From contig CAKKRM010000213.1 in the NCBI GenBank assembly GCA_919902735.1, positions 10,969 to 48,396 of the forward strand: a stretch of 37,428 nucleotides of DNA, in the 5' to 3' direction. A program made the position numbers and the translations under genes. Source of the stretch: Anaerolineales bacterium. Its GTDB lineage: Bacteria; Chloroflexota; Anaerolineae; Anaerolineales; Villigracilaceae. Shown here piece by piece: positions 23,861 through 31,731 of this stretch (the stretch's first letter is position 1; each line of letters starts with the position of its first letter). The notes under the pieces were generated by a model. The model saw only the letters and a program-made list of their open reading frames with translations, was not told where the DNA came from and did no database searches.

Positions 23861-24577
23861 ATGGCAAATTTCCCATTTCAAAGATTGCAGACCGATCTGG
23901 CCGCGTTGATCGCGCGTTCCCCCGCGGGCCAACGGCTTCCATCCGAACCTGACCTTGCAAAACAACTTGGCGTTTCGCGCGCCACTTTGCGCGAGGCCAT
24001 GCGTACCTTTGAAACACAGGGACTCATCCGCCGCAGGCAGGGTTCGGGCACGTTTGTGGTTGGCAAAATGGAGGCGCTGGATAGCGGCCTTGAAATCCTC
24101 GAAAGCCTTGAAACGATGGCAAAGCGTTTGGGGCTTGAAGTTTCAGTCAGCGATTTGAACATTGAACCCATCACTGCCGATGAAGAACTTGCAAAGCTGC
24201 TGGGCGTTCCCGTGGGCGAGGCGTTGACTCGTGTGCGCCGCGTTGTCCGTACCGAGAACAGGCCGGTTGCCTATCTTGTGGATATTTTGCCTGAGACGAT
24301 TCTACGCTCGAAGGATTTGCCCACCGATTTCCACGGCTCGGTGCTGGACTTTTTGCTTGGTCGCGGGGATTCTCTGACATCTTCCCGCGCGAATGTCAGC
24401 GCCATTGGCGCAACCGCAGAAGTGGCGAAAGCCATCGAAATCCAACGCGGCGATGTGCTGCTGCATTTCTATTCACAACTGTTCAGCGCCGAAGGCAAGG
24501 TTGTGGATTATTCGTTGAGCTATTTCATTCCAGGCTACTTCCATTTCCATGTTGTCAGGCGGGTGGGAAGCTCCTAG
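23861..24577 (+). CDS. GntR/HutC-family transcriptional regulator
   Basis: The 238-residue regulator has an N-terminal winged helix (about 1-70; LPSEPDLAKQLGVSRATLRE, then LIRRRQGSGTFV) and a C-terminal UTRA effector-binding domain (about 85-235) typical of the HutC subfamily. By position it should control the purine genes; the effector could be a purine or pathway intermediate (inference). Candidate operators are the palindromes at 20399-20413 and 30360-30374. Its stop codon TAG is formed by the first bases of the GxxExxY element, so the last residues may differ from those of the ancestral protein. The ribosome site is weak. Confidence 0.88.
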   Translation: MANFPFQRLQTDLAALIARSPAGQRLPSEPDLAKQLGVSRATLREAMRTFETQGLIRRRQGSGTFVVGKMEALDSGLEILESLETMAKRLGLEVSVSDLNIEPITADEELAKLLGVPVGEALTRVRRVVRTENRPVAYLVDILPETILRSKDLPTDFHGSVLDFLLGRGDSLTSSRANVSAIGATAEVAKAIEIQRGDVLLHFYSQLFSAEGKVVDYSLSYFIPGYFHFHVVRRVGSS

Positions 24578-24976
24578 CCACAGAGTTCACAGAGAAAATG
24601 AGATTTGACGTGTGATGATTAAAGTTTTTGTGTATTGAGTTTAGTAATGAATGGATGGAGGAATGCTTTATGGAATTTAGGAATTTGCTGGAATGAGGGT
24701 TGAAAAGAATGTTCAAATACCGGTCGAATACCGGGGCAGACCAATTGGCGATTACTTCGCTGATTTGCTTGTGGAAGATAAAGTGATTTTGGAACTTAAG
24801 AGTGTAGAACGCCATGACTCTGTTTTTGAAGCGCAAATTTTATCCTATATGAAGTTGACAGAAAAGAAAGTTGGCTTGCTCATTAACTTCAACTCGAAAA
24901 TGGTCAAAGATGGTATTAAGCGCTTTGTTCTATAAGACTCAAATAAGCTCAGCGCACTCTGTGCGCTCTGTGGCTA
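24575..24976. mobile_element. 402-bp element with 20-bp terminal inverted repeats and a decayed GxxExxY gene
   Basis: Left end TAGCCACAGAGTTCACAGAG (24575-24594) and right end CTCTGTGCGCTCTGTGGCTA (24957-24976) match as inverted repeats at 18 of 20 positions. The interior holds only the GxxExxY remnant. It overlaps the gntR stop codon and ends 19 bases before ygeY, leaving the ygeY ribosome site just outside. No transposase is present. Confidence 0.75.
24597..24935 (+). pseudogene. GxxExxY-family protein remnant (PD-(D/E)XK-like)
   Basis: The 80-residue frame from ATG 24693 (RVEKNVQIPVEYRGRPIGDY to KDGIKRFVL) matches the C-terminal two thirds of GxxExxY proteins, including the LLVEDKVILELKSVE nuclease-like core. 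The usual N-terminal third can be traced upstream (NEI..RVMIKVF, then NEWMEECFMEFRNLLE) but is broken by several stops and a frameshift near 24692. Its function, if any, is unknown; relatives are about 120-130 residues. Confidence 0.75.
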
Positions 24977-24995
24977 AATAATTAAGGAGATAATA

Positions 24996-26198
24996 ATGAC
25001 AGACAAAATACAAGAAATACAAAAACGCGTGCAAGCCTCGCGGGAAGACATCATCCAGTTTATGCTGGAGATTGTGGAAATTCCCTCGATGGACTCGCAG
25101 CTCAAAGATGTGGGGGAGCGCATTGCCAAGGAAATGAACAAACTCGGTTTCGATGAAGTCCGCTTCGACAAGATGGGCAACATCATGGGCCGCATCGGAA
25201 ACGGCAAGCGCGTCATTGTCTACGATTCGCATGTGGACACCGTCGGTATTGGCGACCCAACAGAATGGAAATGGGACCCTTTCAAGGGGAAGATCGAAGA
25301 TGGCATTTTATACGCCCGCGGCGCCTGTGACGAAAAAGGCTCCACGCCCGGTATGATCTATGGCCTCGCCATGGCGCGCGACCTCGGTTTGCTCGATGGC
25401 TGGACTGCTTATTACTTTGGCAATATGGAAGAATGGTGCGACGGCATTGCCCCCAACACCTTCGTCGAAGTAGACCCGAAGGTAAAGCCTGACTTTGTCG
25501 TCATCGGCGAGCCGACCAAAATGCTCGTCTATCGCGGCCACAAGGGACGCCTTGAAATGAAAGTCACCGCAAAGGGCAGGTCTGCACATGCCGCCAGCAA
25601 TCATCTTGGCGATAACGCCATCTATAAATTACTGCCCATCATTGCCGGCATCCGCGATCTTGAACCCAAACTCGGCGACCACGAATTTTTAGGACACGGC
25701 AAGATCACAGTTTCAGACATGCACGTCAAAACCCCGTCCATCAACGCCGTGCCCGATGAAGCCATCATCTTCATCGACCGCCGCATGACCTTTGGCGAAA
25801 CCAAGGAAATGGTCAAGCGGCAGGTCGAGGATTTGATCCCCGCCGAATTCAAAGACACCGTCAAACTCGAAGAACTTTTCTATGACGAGCCTTCCTACAC
25901 GGGCTTCGTCTTTCCTGTGGATAAATACTTCCCAGCCTGGGCATTGGATGAAGATCACGCGCTCGTTCAAGCGGGACAGTTGGCACGAAAAACTATCGGC
26001 CTTTCCGAAGCCCCCAGCAGCAAGTGGAACTTCTCCACGAACGGAATTTACTGGGCTGGCAAAGCAGGCATCCCGTCTATTGGTTTTGGCCCCGGCGACG
26101 AAGAGACCGCGCACACCGTCCGCGATTCTGTGTCACTTGAAGATATGGTCAAGGCCACAGAGTTTTACGCGATACTACCGAGCCTGATAATGGGCTAG
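24996..26198 (+). CDS. ygeY: YgeY-family M20 hydrolase
   Basis: AAGGAG lies 6 bases before the ATG. The 400-residue metallohydrolase has the M20 dinuclear zinc ligands: SHVDT (His79, Asp81), GACDEKGS (Asp112), NMEEWCDG (Glu145, Glu146) and a C-terminal HTVRDSV His, plus a dimerisation domain in the middle (GRSAHAASN). Overall wording and the neighbours (carbamoyltransferase, carbamate kinase) match YgeY, which is annotated in selenium/purine clusters and acts on an unproven amide substrate. It probably works downstream of urate or xanthine ring opening. Confidence 0.85.
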   Translation: MTDKIQEIQKRVQASREDIIQFMLEIVEIPSMDSQLKDVGERIAKEMNKLGFDEVRFDKMGNIMGRIGNGKRVIVYDSHVDTVGIGDPTEWKWDPFKGKIEDGILYARGACDEKGSTPGMIYGLAMARDLGLLDGWTAYYFGNMEEWCDGIAPNTFVEVDPKVKPDFVVIGEPTKMLVYRGHKGRLEMKVTAKGRSAHAASNHLGDNAIYKLLPIIAGIRDLEPKLGDHEFLGHGKITVSDMHVKTPSINAVPDEAIIFIDRRMTFGETKEMVKRQVEDLIPAEFKDTVKLEELFYDEPSYTGFVFPVDKYFPAWALDEDHALVQAGQLARKTIGLSEAPSSKWNFSTNGIYWAGKAGIPSIGFGPGDEETAHTVRDSVSLEDMVKATEFYAILPSLIMG

Positions 26199-26218
26199 TC
26201 TGCCAGTTGCGGCCAGAA

Positions 26219-26253
26219 GACTAGAGACTAGAGACTAGAAATTAGAGACTAGA
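26219..26253. repeat. Five 7-bp GACTAGA tandem units
   Basis: GACTAGA occurs three times in a row, then AATTAGA, then GACTAGA, directly before the carbamoyltransferase ribosome site. The same word recurs in the next intergenic gap. Confidence 0.8.
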
Positions 26254-26280
26254 AAACTACAAAACAAGGAGACTAATACT

Positions 26281-27261
26281 ATGCAAACAAATTTTCGTGG
26301 ACGTGATTTTATCGGCGATCTGGACTTCACAAAAGAGGAAGTCGAAACGGTTTTGGATGTAGCCTGGGACTTGAAACGCAAACGCGCATTGGGCGAGTCC
26401 CATGCTTTGCTGCGCGACAAGACCCTCGCCATGTTGTTCTTTTTCACCTCCACCCGCACACGCGGGTCGTTCGAATCGGGCATGGCACAGCTTGGCGGGC
26501 ACGCCGCCTTCATTGACAGTGAGACCACCCAGATATCTCACGGCGATACCGCCAAGGAAATCGGTGAGATTTTTGGCCGCTATTTCGACGGCATCGCCAT
26601 TCGTCAATGTGACTGGCAGTTCGGCAATCAATACATCAACGAAGTTGCCAAAGCCAGCCGCACCCCGATCCTGAACATGCAATGCGATGTCTATCATCCC
26701 TTCCAATGCCTGGCAGATTTGATGACCATTCAAGAGAAAAAAGGCCGCGACCTCAAAAAGAAGAAGGTGGTTGTCTCCTGGGCGTATGCCGCTTCCTACA
26801 GCAAGCCAATCTCGGTTCCCCAATCTCTGATCCTTCAGATGACCCGCTTTGGCTGTGACGTGGTGTTGGCTCATCCACCGGAGTTCAAACTTATGCCTGA
26901 GATCATGCAGCAGGCAAAGGACAACGCCAAAAAATACGGCGTCGGCTTTGACGTCACAGACAACATGGACGAAGCCTTCAAAGATGCGGATGTGGTCTAT
27001 CCCAAATCCTGGGGCCCCATGATGACAACCACTGGCAAGGATGAAGGCAAAGCCCTCATCGAAAAATACAAATCCTGGATCACCGACGAACGCCGCATGA
27101 AGCTGACCAAAGATGACTCGATCTATATGCACTGCCTCCCCGCAGACCGCGGACTCGAAGTCACCGACGGCGTGATCGACGGTCCGCACTCGGTTGTGTA
27201 CGATGAAGCCGAAAACCGCCTGCACGCCCAGAAAGCGGTCATGGCATTGACGATGTCGTAG
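26281..27261 (+). CDS. ygeW: YgeW-type carbamoyltransferase
   Basis: AAGGAG lies 9 bases before the ATG. The 326-residue product has the transcarbamylase signature STRTR (57-61; carbamoyl phosphate binding), HPFQ (139-142) and HCLPADRG (284-291). The substrate-specific loop lacks the ornithine motif I would expect in ArgF and resembles knotted YgeW-type enzymes instead. With carbamate kinase directly downstream, the likely direction is phosphorolysis of a carbamoylated product to carbamoyl phosphate. The acceptor or leaving amine is not known from sequence. Ornithine-type activity remains possible. Confidence 0.75.
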   Translation: MQTNFRGRDFIGDLDFTKEEVETVLDVAWDLKRKRALGESHALLRDKTLAMLFFFTSTRTRGSFESGMAQLGGHAAFIDSETTQISHGDTAKEIGEIFGRYFDGIAIRQCDWQFGNQYINEVAKASRTPILNMQCDVYHPFQCLADLMTIQEKKGRDLKKKKVVVSWAYAASYSKPISVPQSLILQMTRFGCDVVLAHPPEFKLMPEIMQQAKDNAKKYGVGFDVTDNMDEAFKDADVVYPKSWGPMMTTTGKDEGKALIEKYKSWITDERRMKLTKDDSIYMHCLPADRGLEVTDGVIDGPHSVVYDEAENRLHAQKAVMALTMS

Positions 27262-27262
27262 A

Positions 27263-27311
27263 TAGTCTCTAGTCTCTGGTCTTGACCAGCCAACTAGCAG
27301 ACTAGAGACTA
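27263..27311. repeat. Intergenic inverted repeat of GACTAGA type
   Basis: Arms TAGTCTCTAGTCT (27263-27275) and AGACTAGAGACTA (27299-27311) are perfect over 13 bp with a 23-base loop. No T-run follows, so readthrough into the carbamate kinase gene is likely. Confidence 0.8.
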
Positions 27312-27334
27312 GCGACTAATGACGAGGAGACTAT

Positions 27335-28294
27335 ATGACAAACACCAAACTTGCAGTCATCGCAATCGGCGGCAACTCACTGATCGTGGATGAAAAACAC
27401 ATCTCAGTGGAAAGCCAATATAAAGCCGCGAAGGAAACCGCCCTGCATATTGCCGATATGATCGAGCAGGGCTGGGAAGTGGCAATCGGCCACGGAAACG
27501 GCCCGCAGGTCGGCTTCATTCTCAGGCGTTCGGAAATTGCCGCGCGGGTGGAAGGGATGCACGAAGTCCCGCTGGAAGTCTGTGGCGCAGACAGCCAGGG
27601 CGCCATTGGCTATGCCCTTCAGCAGAACCTGCAAAATATCCTCTACCAGCGGGGGATTAAGAAAAAAGTAGTGACCGTCATCACCCAAACCCTTGTGGAC
27701 AAAGCCGACCCTGCCTTCCAAAAACCAACCAAACCCATTGGCGGATTTATGAGCCAGGAAGAAGCGGAGCGCCGCCAGCGTGAGCAAGGCTGGAGCGTGG
27801 TGGAAGATGCCGGGCGCGGTTGGAGGCGGGTCGTCGCTTCGCCCCTGCCAAAGGAGATCGTCGAACTCGAAACCGTCCAAATCCTTCTCGAGAAGGGCAT
27901 TATCACCATCACAGTGGGCGGCGGCGGTATTCCAGTGATTGACCCTGGCGATGGCAATTACGAAGGAATCGCGGCTGTAATTGACAAGGATTTTGCATCC
28001 TCGCTGCTGGCGCGTGAGATCAATGCAGACCTGTTCGTCATCTCCACGGCGGTTGAGAAGGTGGCCATTAACTTCGGCAAGCCCGAACAAAAATGGCTCA
28101 ACACGATCACCCTTGCCGAAGCCAAAGCCTACCTTGCCGAAGGCGTCCATTTTGCCAAAGGCTCGATGGCTCCCAAGATTCAGGCGGTCATCTGGTATTT
28201 GGAAGCGATGCCGAATGGCAAGGCGCTCATCACCAATCCCGAAAATATCGGGCGCGCGCTCAAAGGCGAAACCGGCACATGGATTGTTCCATAA
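27335..28294 (+). CDS. arcC: Carbamate kinase
   Basis: GAGGAGA sits just before the ATG. The 319-residue enzyme shows the amino-acid-kinase-fold carbamate kinase pattern: AIGGNSL at the start, GHGNGPQVG, GGGGIPV, VIDKDFASSLLA and HFAKGSMAPKIQA. It transfers phosphate from carbamoyl phosphate to ADP, giving ATP, carbamate and then ammonia and CO2. In E. coli the yqeA carbamate kinase sits in the ygeW-ygeY cluster, and this layout matches. It is expected to be the ATP-yielding step of the pathway. Confidence 0.95.
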   Translation: MTNTKLAVIAIGGNSLIVDEKHISVESQYKAAKETALHIADMIEQGWEVAIGHGNGPQVGFILRRSEIAARVEGMHEVPLEVCGADSQGAIGYALQQNLQNILYQRGIKKKVVTVITQTLVDKADPAFQKPTKPIGGFMSQEEAERRQREQGWSVVEDAGRGWRRVVASPLPKEIVELETVQILLEKGIITITVGGGGIPVIDPGDGNYEGIAAVIDKDFASSLLAREINADLFVISTAVEKVAINFGKPEQKWLNTITLAEAKAYLAEGVHFAKGSMAPKIQAVIWYLEAMPNGKALITNPENIGRALKGETGTWIVP

Positions 28295-28298
28295 ACGA

Positions 28299-30314
28299 AT
28301 GAAAAATTGGATCAAGCGATTCAATGTCCTGAAATTTACAACACGCAGCGCCGTGTGGTTCATGCTGTTCATCGCCGCGCTGACGTATGGCCTGTTCTTC
28401 TGGCAGCGCGGTTTTTACTGGGATGAATTTCCCTGGGCCTGGATCTATTTCCGCCTGGGCCCGCAGGTTCTCACCAAAACATTTACCACCAGCCGTCCCT
28501 TTTGGGGCATGATCTACCAACTGACATTGCCAATCATTGGTCCCAATCCCTGGGTTTGGCAATTGCTGGCAATCGTTCTGCGCTGGGTGACCGCAATTTT
28601 ATTGTGGGCAATTTTGCGCGCGTTGTGGCCGTCTCATGCGCGGCCCGCAGTTTGGGCGAGCTTGCTCTTCCTCGTTTACCCTGGCATGGGGCAGCATAAC
28701 ATCGCAATGATGTACAGCCATTTTTACATTGTGCTGTCCTGCTTTTTGCTCTCGCTTTACCTTTCCCTGCTGGCATTGCAAAACGAAAAACGCCGCGCGG
28801 TTTTATTTGCCGCATCGTATTTGCTTGCCGCAGTCAACCTGCTGACGATGGAATATTTTTATTTCCTCGAGTTCGCGCGCATCTTCCTCTTTTGGCAAAT
28901 CCTGCCGGGCACAACCAAATCGCGCATCCAAAAATCCATCCTCAACTTTTTGCCATACTTTTTTATTTTTGCAGGCGTCACAATTTGGCGCATGTTCTTC
29001 TTTACCTTCCAAAACGCCAGTTACAAATACATCCTGCTGGATGCCCTGCGCGAAAATTTCCTTTCAGGCTTGTTGCTCCTGCTTGGAAATATCCTCCTGA
29101 GCTTCTGGCGGACTGTGTTTGAAGTCTGGATTTATCCCGCCGCAACCATCGGCACAACTGGACTGGGTCCGCTCACGCTTACCGTGATGCTGGTTCTGTT
29201 ATTCTCGGTCATTTTTTTCGCTGGAATATTCCTGTTTAAATTCGATGCAAACGAAGGCGATGACCGCAATTTTGCAAAACAGGCTGGCTTCATTGGCTTG
29301 ATCTTCTGGGGGCTTTCAGGCGGTTCGGTATGGATCATTGGCATTGTGCCGCAGCTTAATTTTTCGATTGACCGTTTCATGCTGCCCTTTATGCTGGGCG
29401 CAAGTCTGCTGCTCGCAAGCATGATCGCCTTGATAAAGAATCAACGTACGCAGATGATTCTTGTTGCCCTGTTGGTTGGGTTTGCCGCAAGCAGGCATTT
29501 CCGCCTCGATGATATCTACCGCCGCGATTGGGCAACCCAGCAGGATTTATTCTGGCAAATGACATGGCGTATCCCTGCGCTGGAAAAGGGAACGATCCTG
29601 CTTTCAAACGACCTGCCAGTTACCTATTTTTCGGATAACTCCTTAACAGGCCCTCTCAATTGGATATACAGCCCGCCCGGCGAAATGAACGTCATTTTAT
29701 ATTTTGCATCCATTCGCGTGGGTAAAACGTTGCCAAGCGTGGAACCCGGTCAGCCGCATGAGTTATATTACATCGGCCCAACTTTTTATGGAAACACATC
29801 CAACATTTTGGTGGTCGATTATGAGCCGCCGGGTTGTTTCCGCGTGATCGACCCTGAAGTGGAGGAGATAAACCGCCTTCTCCCGCCTGCGCTTAAGGAT
29901 GTGGCGAAGTATTCCAATCAGCGTGTGATTCTGTTCGAGAAACAGAATCAGTTGCCAGGTCAGCTTTATGGAAGCGAGCCATCCCACAAGTGGTGTTATT
30001 ATTTTGGGCAGGCCGAGTTGGCGCGTCAAAAAAAGGATTGGGAGCAGGTTGTCGAATTGGGTGAAATTGCTCTCGCGCTGGACGACCATCCCAATGACCC
30101 GCTGGAGCGCTTCGTTTTTATCGAGGGTTACGCTCATGTCGGAGATTGGGAAAAAGCGGTAGAATTGTCAACAACTTCATATAAGATTTCAAAAAATTAT
30201 GTGGCACCGCTTCTTTGCAAATTATGGAGCCGCATCGAACGTGAGACTCAAAGTACCCCGGAGCAGGCCGCTGCGCTGGATAATGTACGAAGCAAGTTTG
30301 GATGTTCGCCTTAG
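28299..30314 (+). CDS. Polytopic membrane protein, GT-C glycosyltransferase-like, with TPR-like tail
   Basis: Start chosen at ATG 28299, four bases after the arcC stop; the long N-terminal extension open in this frame is only a shadow of arcC. The 671-residue product has an external acidic motif GFYWDEFPW (Asp42, Glu43) after the first TM segment, then about nine further TM segments to about residue 480. A soluble C-terminal part contains TPR-like helices (about 563-660). The DE motif plus multi-TM design fits GT-C enzymes. Co-transcription with purine genes is odd and its role there is unknown. The weak ribosome site suggests translational coupling to arcC. Confidence 0.6.
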   Translation: MKNWIKRFNVLKFTTRSAVWFMLFIAALTYGLFFWQRGFYWDEFPWAWIYFRLGPQVLTKTFTTSRPFWGMIYQLTLPIIGPNPWVWQLLAIVLRWVTAILLWAILRALWPSHARPAVWASLLFLVYPGMGQHNIAMMYSHFYIVLSCFLLSLYLSLLALQNEKRRAVLFAASYLLAAVNLLTMEYFYFLEFARIFLFWQILPGTTKSRIQKSILNFLPYFFIFAGVTIWRMFFFTFQNASYKYILLDALRENFLSGLLLLLGNILLSFWRTVFEVWIYPAATIGTTGLGPLTLTVMLVLLFSVIFFAGIFLFKFDANEGDDRNFAKQAGFIGLIFWGLSGGSVWIIGIVPQLNFSIDRFMLPFMLGASLLLASMIALIKNQRTQMILVALLVGFAASRHFRLDDIYRRDWATQQDLFWQMTWRIPALEKGTILLSNDLPVTYFSDNSLTGPLNWIYSPPGEMNVILYFASIRVGKTLPSVEPGQPHELYYIGPTFYGNTSNILVVDYEPPGCFRVIDPEVEEINRLLPPALKDVAKYSNQRVILFEKQNQLPGQLYGSEPSHKWCYYFGQAELARQKKDWEQVVELGEIALALDDHPNDPLERFVFIEGYAHVGDWEKAVELSTTSYKISKNYVAPLLCKLWSRIERETQSTPEQAAALDNVRSKFGCSP

Positions 30315-30332
30315 ATATGCACCGTGATTTTA

Positions 30333-30361
30333 TTCACAAAAACAGTTGTAACGGGTACAAT
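30333..30361 (+). promoter_or_regulatory. Sigma70-type promoter of the nucleoside transporter genes
   Basis: TTCACA (30333-30338), 17-base spacer, TACAAT (30356-30361), with both boxes one mismatch from consensus. Predicted start near 30367, within the operator-like site. Confidence 0.65.
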
Positions 30362-30374
30362 TGTTTAGACAACT
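30346..30374. promoter_or_regulatory. Operator-like palindromes over the transporter promoter
   Basis: TTGTA-ACGGG-TACAA (30346-30360) covers the -10 box. The imperfect ATTGTTTAGACAACT (30360-30374) follows it and shares AGACAACT with the site at 20399-20413. Both suit a GntR-type repressor. Confidence 0.45.
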
Positions 30375-30450
30375 TGAAAGGAGCTCAAAAGAAAAAATTG
30401 ACCCAACAAGCCTCGTCTCAAAACACATATTTCATAAGGAGAAGAAGAAA

Positions 30451-31650
30451 ATGAAAAAGAACATTATGCGCATCGTGTTTCTCGCAATGGCCCTCACGTT
30501 GGTTCTTGCCGCTTGCGGGGCGAAACCCGAAGAAGTGGGTGGTTTCCAGATCCCTGAAGTTGAAGAAGGGAAATTCAATATCGCCATGGTTTTGATCGGA
30601 CCCCACGATGATGGCGGTTGGTCGCAGGCTCATTATGAAGGCTTGCTCTACGTTGAAGAGAATGTGCCCAATACCAATGTTGCTTATATTGAAAATGTGC
30701 CCGAAGGCGCTGATTCTGAGCAGATTTTCCGAAGCCTCGCGCGCAAAGGATTCGATTTGATCCTGGGCACATCCTTTGGTTACATGGACCCGATGGAAGT
30801 TGTAGCGGGTGAATTCCCTGATTCAATGTTCATCCATTTGACCGGCATCAAATCCAATTTCACAAATTTTGGAAACCTGATGGGCGCCATGGAAGATATG
30901 AAATATCTGGCGGGTATGCTGGCTGGCGCGCGCGCCAAGCAGGATGGCGAAACCAAACTCGGTTACATGGCCACCTTCCCGATCCCCGAAGAAATTCGTT
31001 TGGGAAATGCCATTGCTTTGGGCATGCGCAAGACCTGCCCTGAATGCACATTGGATGTCCGCTGGATCAACACCTGGCATGACCCCATCATCGAGAAGGA
31101 AGCCGCTGCCTCCTTGTTTGACGCTGGCGCGTACGTTGTCTTCACGGGCGCGGATACCCCGGCAGTTGCCGATGTTGCGCAGGAAAAAGGCAAGTATGGC
31201 GTAACCTATGACTGGTTCGGTTCCTGCAAAGTGGATGCCTGTCTTACCGCTCCTTACTGGCTGTGGGGTACTGAATATGCCCGTATTACAGAGGGTATCA
31301 TCGCAGGCACCTACACTCCAGGGTACGATTACTTCGATGCGAATACCGGCGCGCTGGGTTTGTACGGTTTCATGGAAGGCCAGGAATTGACTCCGGGACT
31401 TAAGGATCTTGACCCTGAAGTGCTCGCAATGGTAAAAGACACCCTTGCCCAAATGCTCGCGGGTGAGTTCACCCGCTTTGAGGTATTCACCGGCCCGATC
31501 AATGACAACAAAGGCAATGTAGTGTTGCCTGCCGGCCAACACCTGGAGCAGGTTGATCTTGACGCCTTCCCCGAATTTGGTCTGCCGTGCAGTGTCGATG
31601 TCTGTATGAAGTGGTGGGCTGAAGGCATTACCGCCGAACTGCCTGAATAA
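30451..31650 (+). CDS. BMP/PnrA-family nucleoside-binding lipoprotein
   Basis: Start chosen at ATG 30451, 9 bases after AAGGAG; an upstream in-frame TTG would bury the signal peptide. The 399-residue protein has a lipobox at Cys22 (LAAC) and the BMP-family type I periplasmic-binding fold (GPHDDGGWSQAH, LGTSFGYMDP, and DWF in the ligand region). Family members such as PnrA bind purine nucleosides, though some relatives carry other ligands. It lies directly upstream of an ABC ATPase and two permeases of the matching class, so it is the receptor of this importer. Confidence 0.92.
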   Translation: MKKNIMRIVFLAMALTLVLAACGAKPEEVGGFQIPEVEEGKFNIAMVLIGPHDDGGWSQAHYEGLLYVEENVPNTNVAYIENVPEGADSEQIFRSLARKGFDLILGTSFGYMDPMEVVAGEFPDSMFIHLTGIKSNFTNFGNLMGAMEDMKYLAGMLAGARAKQDGETKLGYMATFPIPEEIRLGNAIALGMRKTCPECTLDVRWINTWHDPIIEKEAAASLFDAGAYVVFTGADTPAVADVAQEKGKYGVTYDWFGSCKVDACLTAPYWLWGTEYARITEGIIAGTYTPGYDYFDANTGALGLYGFMEGQELTPGLKDLDPEVLAMVKDTLAQMLAGEFTRFEVFTGPINDNKGNVVLPAGQHLEQVDLDAFPEFGLPCSVDVCMKWWAEGITAELPE

Positions 31651-31666
31651 AATTAATTTGATACGT

Positions 31667-31700
31667 GGGCTAGGACTCCTTTGGGGTCCTAGCCCTTTTT
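31667..31700 (+). terminator. Terminator or attenuator after the BMP gene
   Basis: Perfect 10-bp stem GGGCTAGGAC / GTCCTAGCCC around a short loop, then five Ts. It lies between receptor and ATPase genes and probably sets the usual excess of receptor over transporter. Confidence 0.85.
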
Positions 31701-31731
31701 GTAAATCATAATTCTGGAGTCCATCAGCAAG

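Noticed and set aside
26281-27261. Ornithine carbamoyltransferase (ArgF) for arginine synthesis or the arginine deiminase route
   Set aside because: No arginine genes or arginine deiminase nearby; neighbours match the yge purine cluster, although ArgF-like activity is not excluded.
26219-27311. CRISPR-like array from the GACTAGA repeats
   Set aside because: Units are 7 bp without spacers and no cas genes are present.
27981-28298. N-terminal extension of the membrane protein gene into carbamate kinase
   Set aside because: The extension is Arg/Ser/Pro-rich out-of-frame reading of arcC; ATG 28299 directly precedes a proper TM N-terminus.
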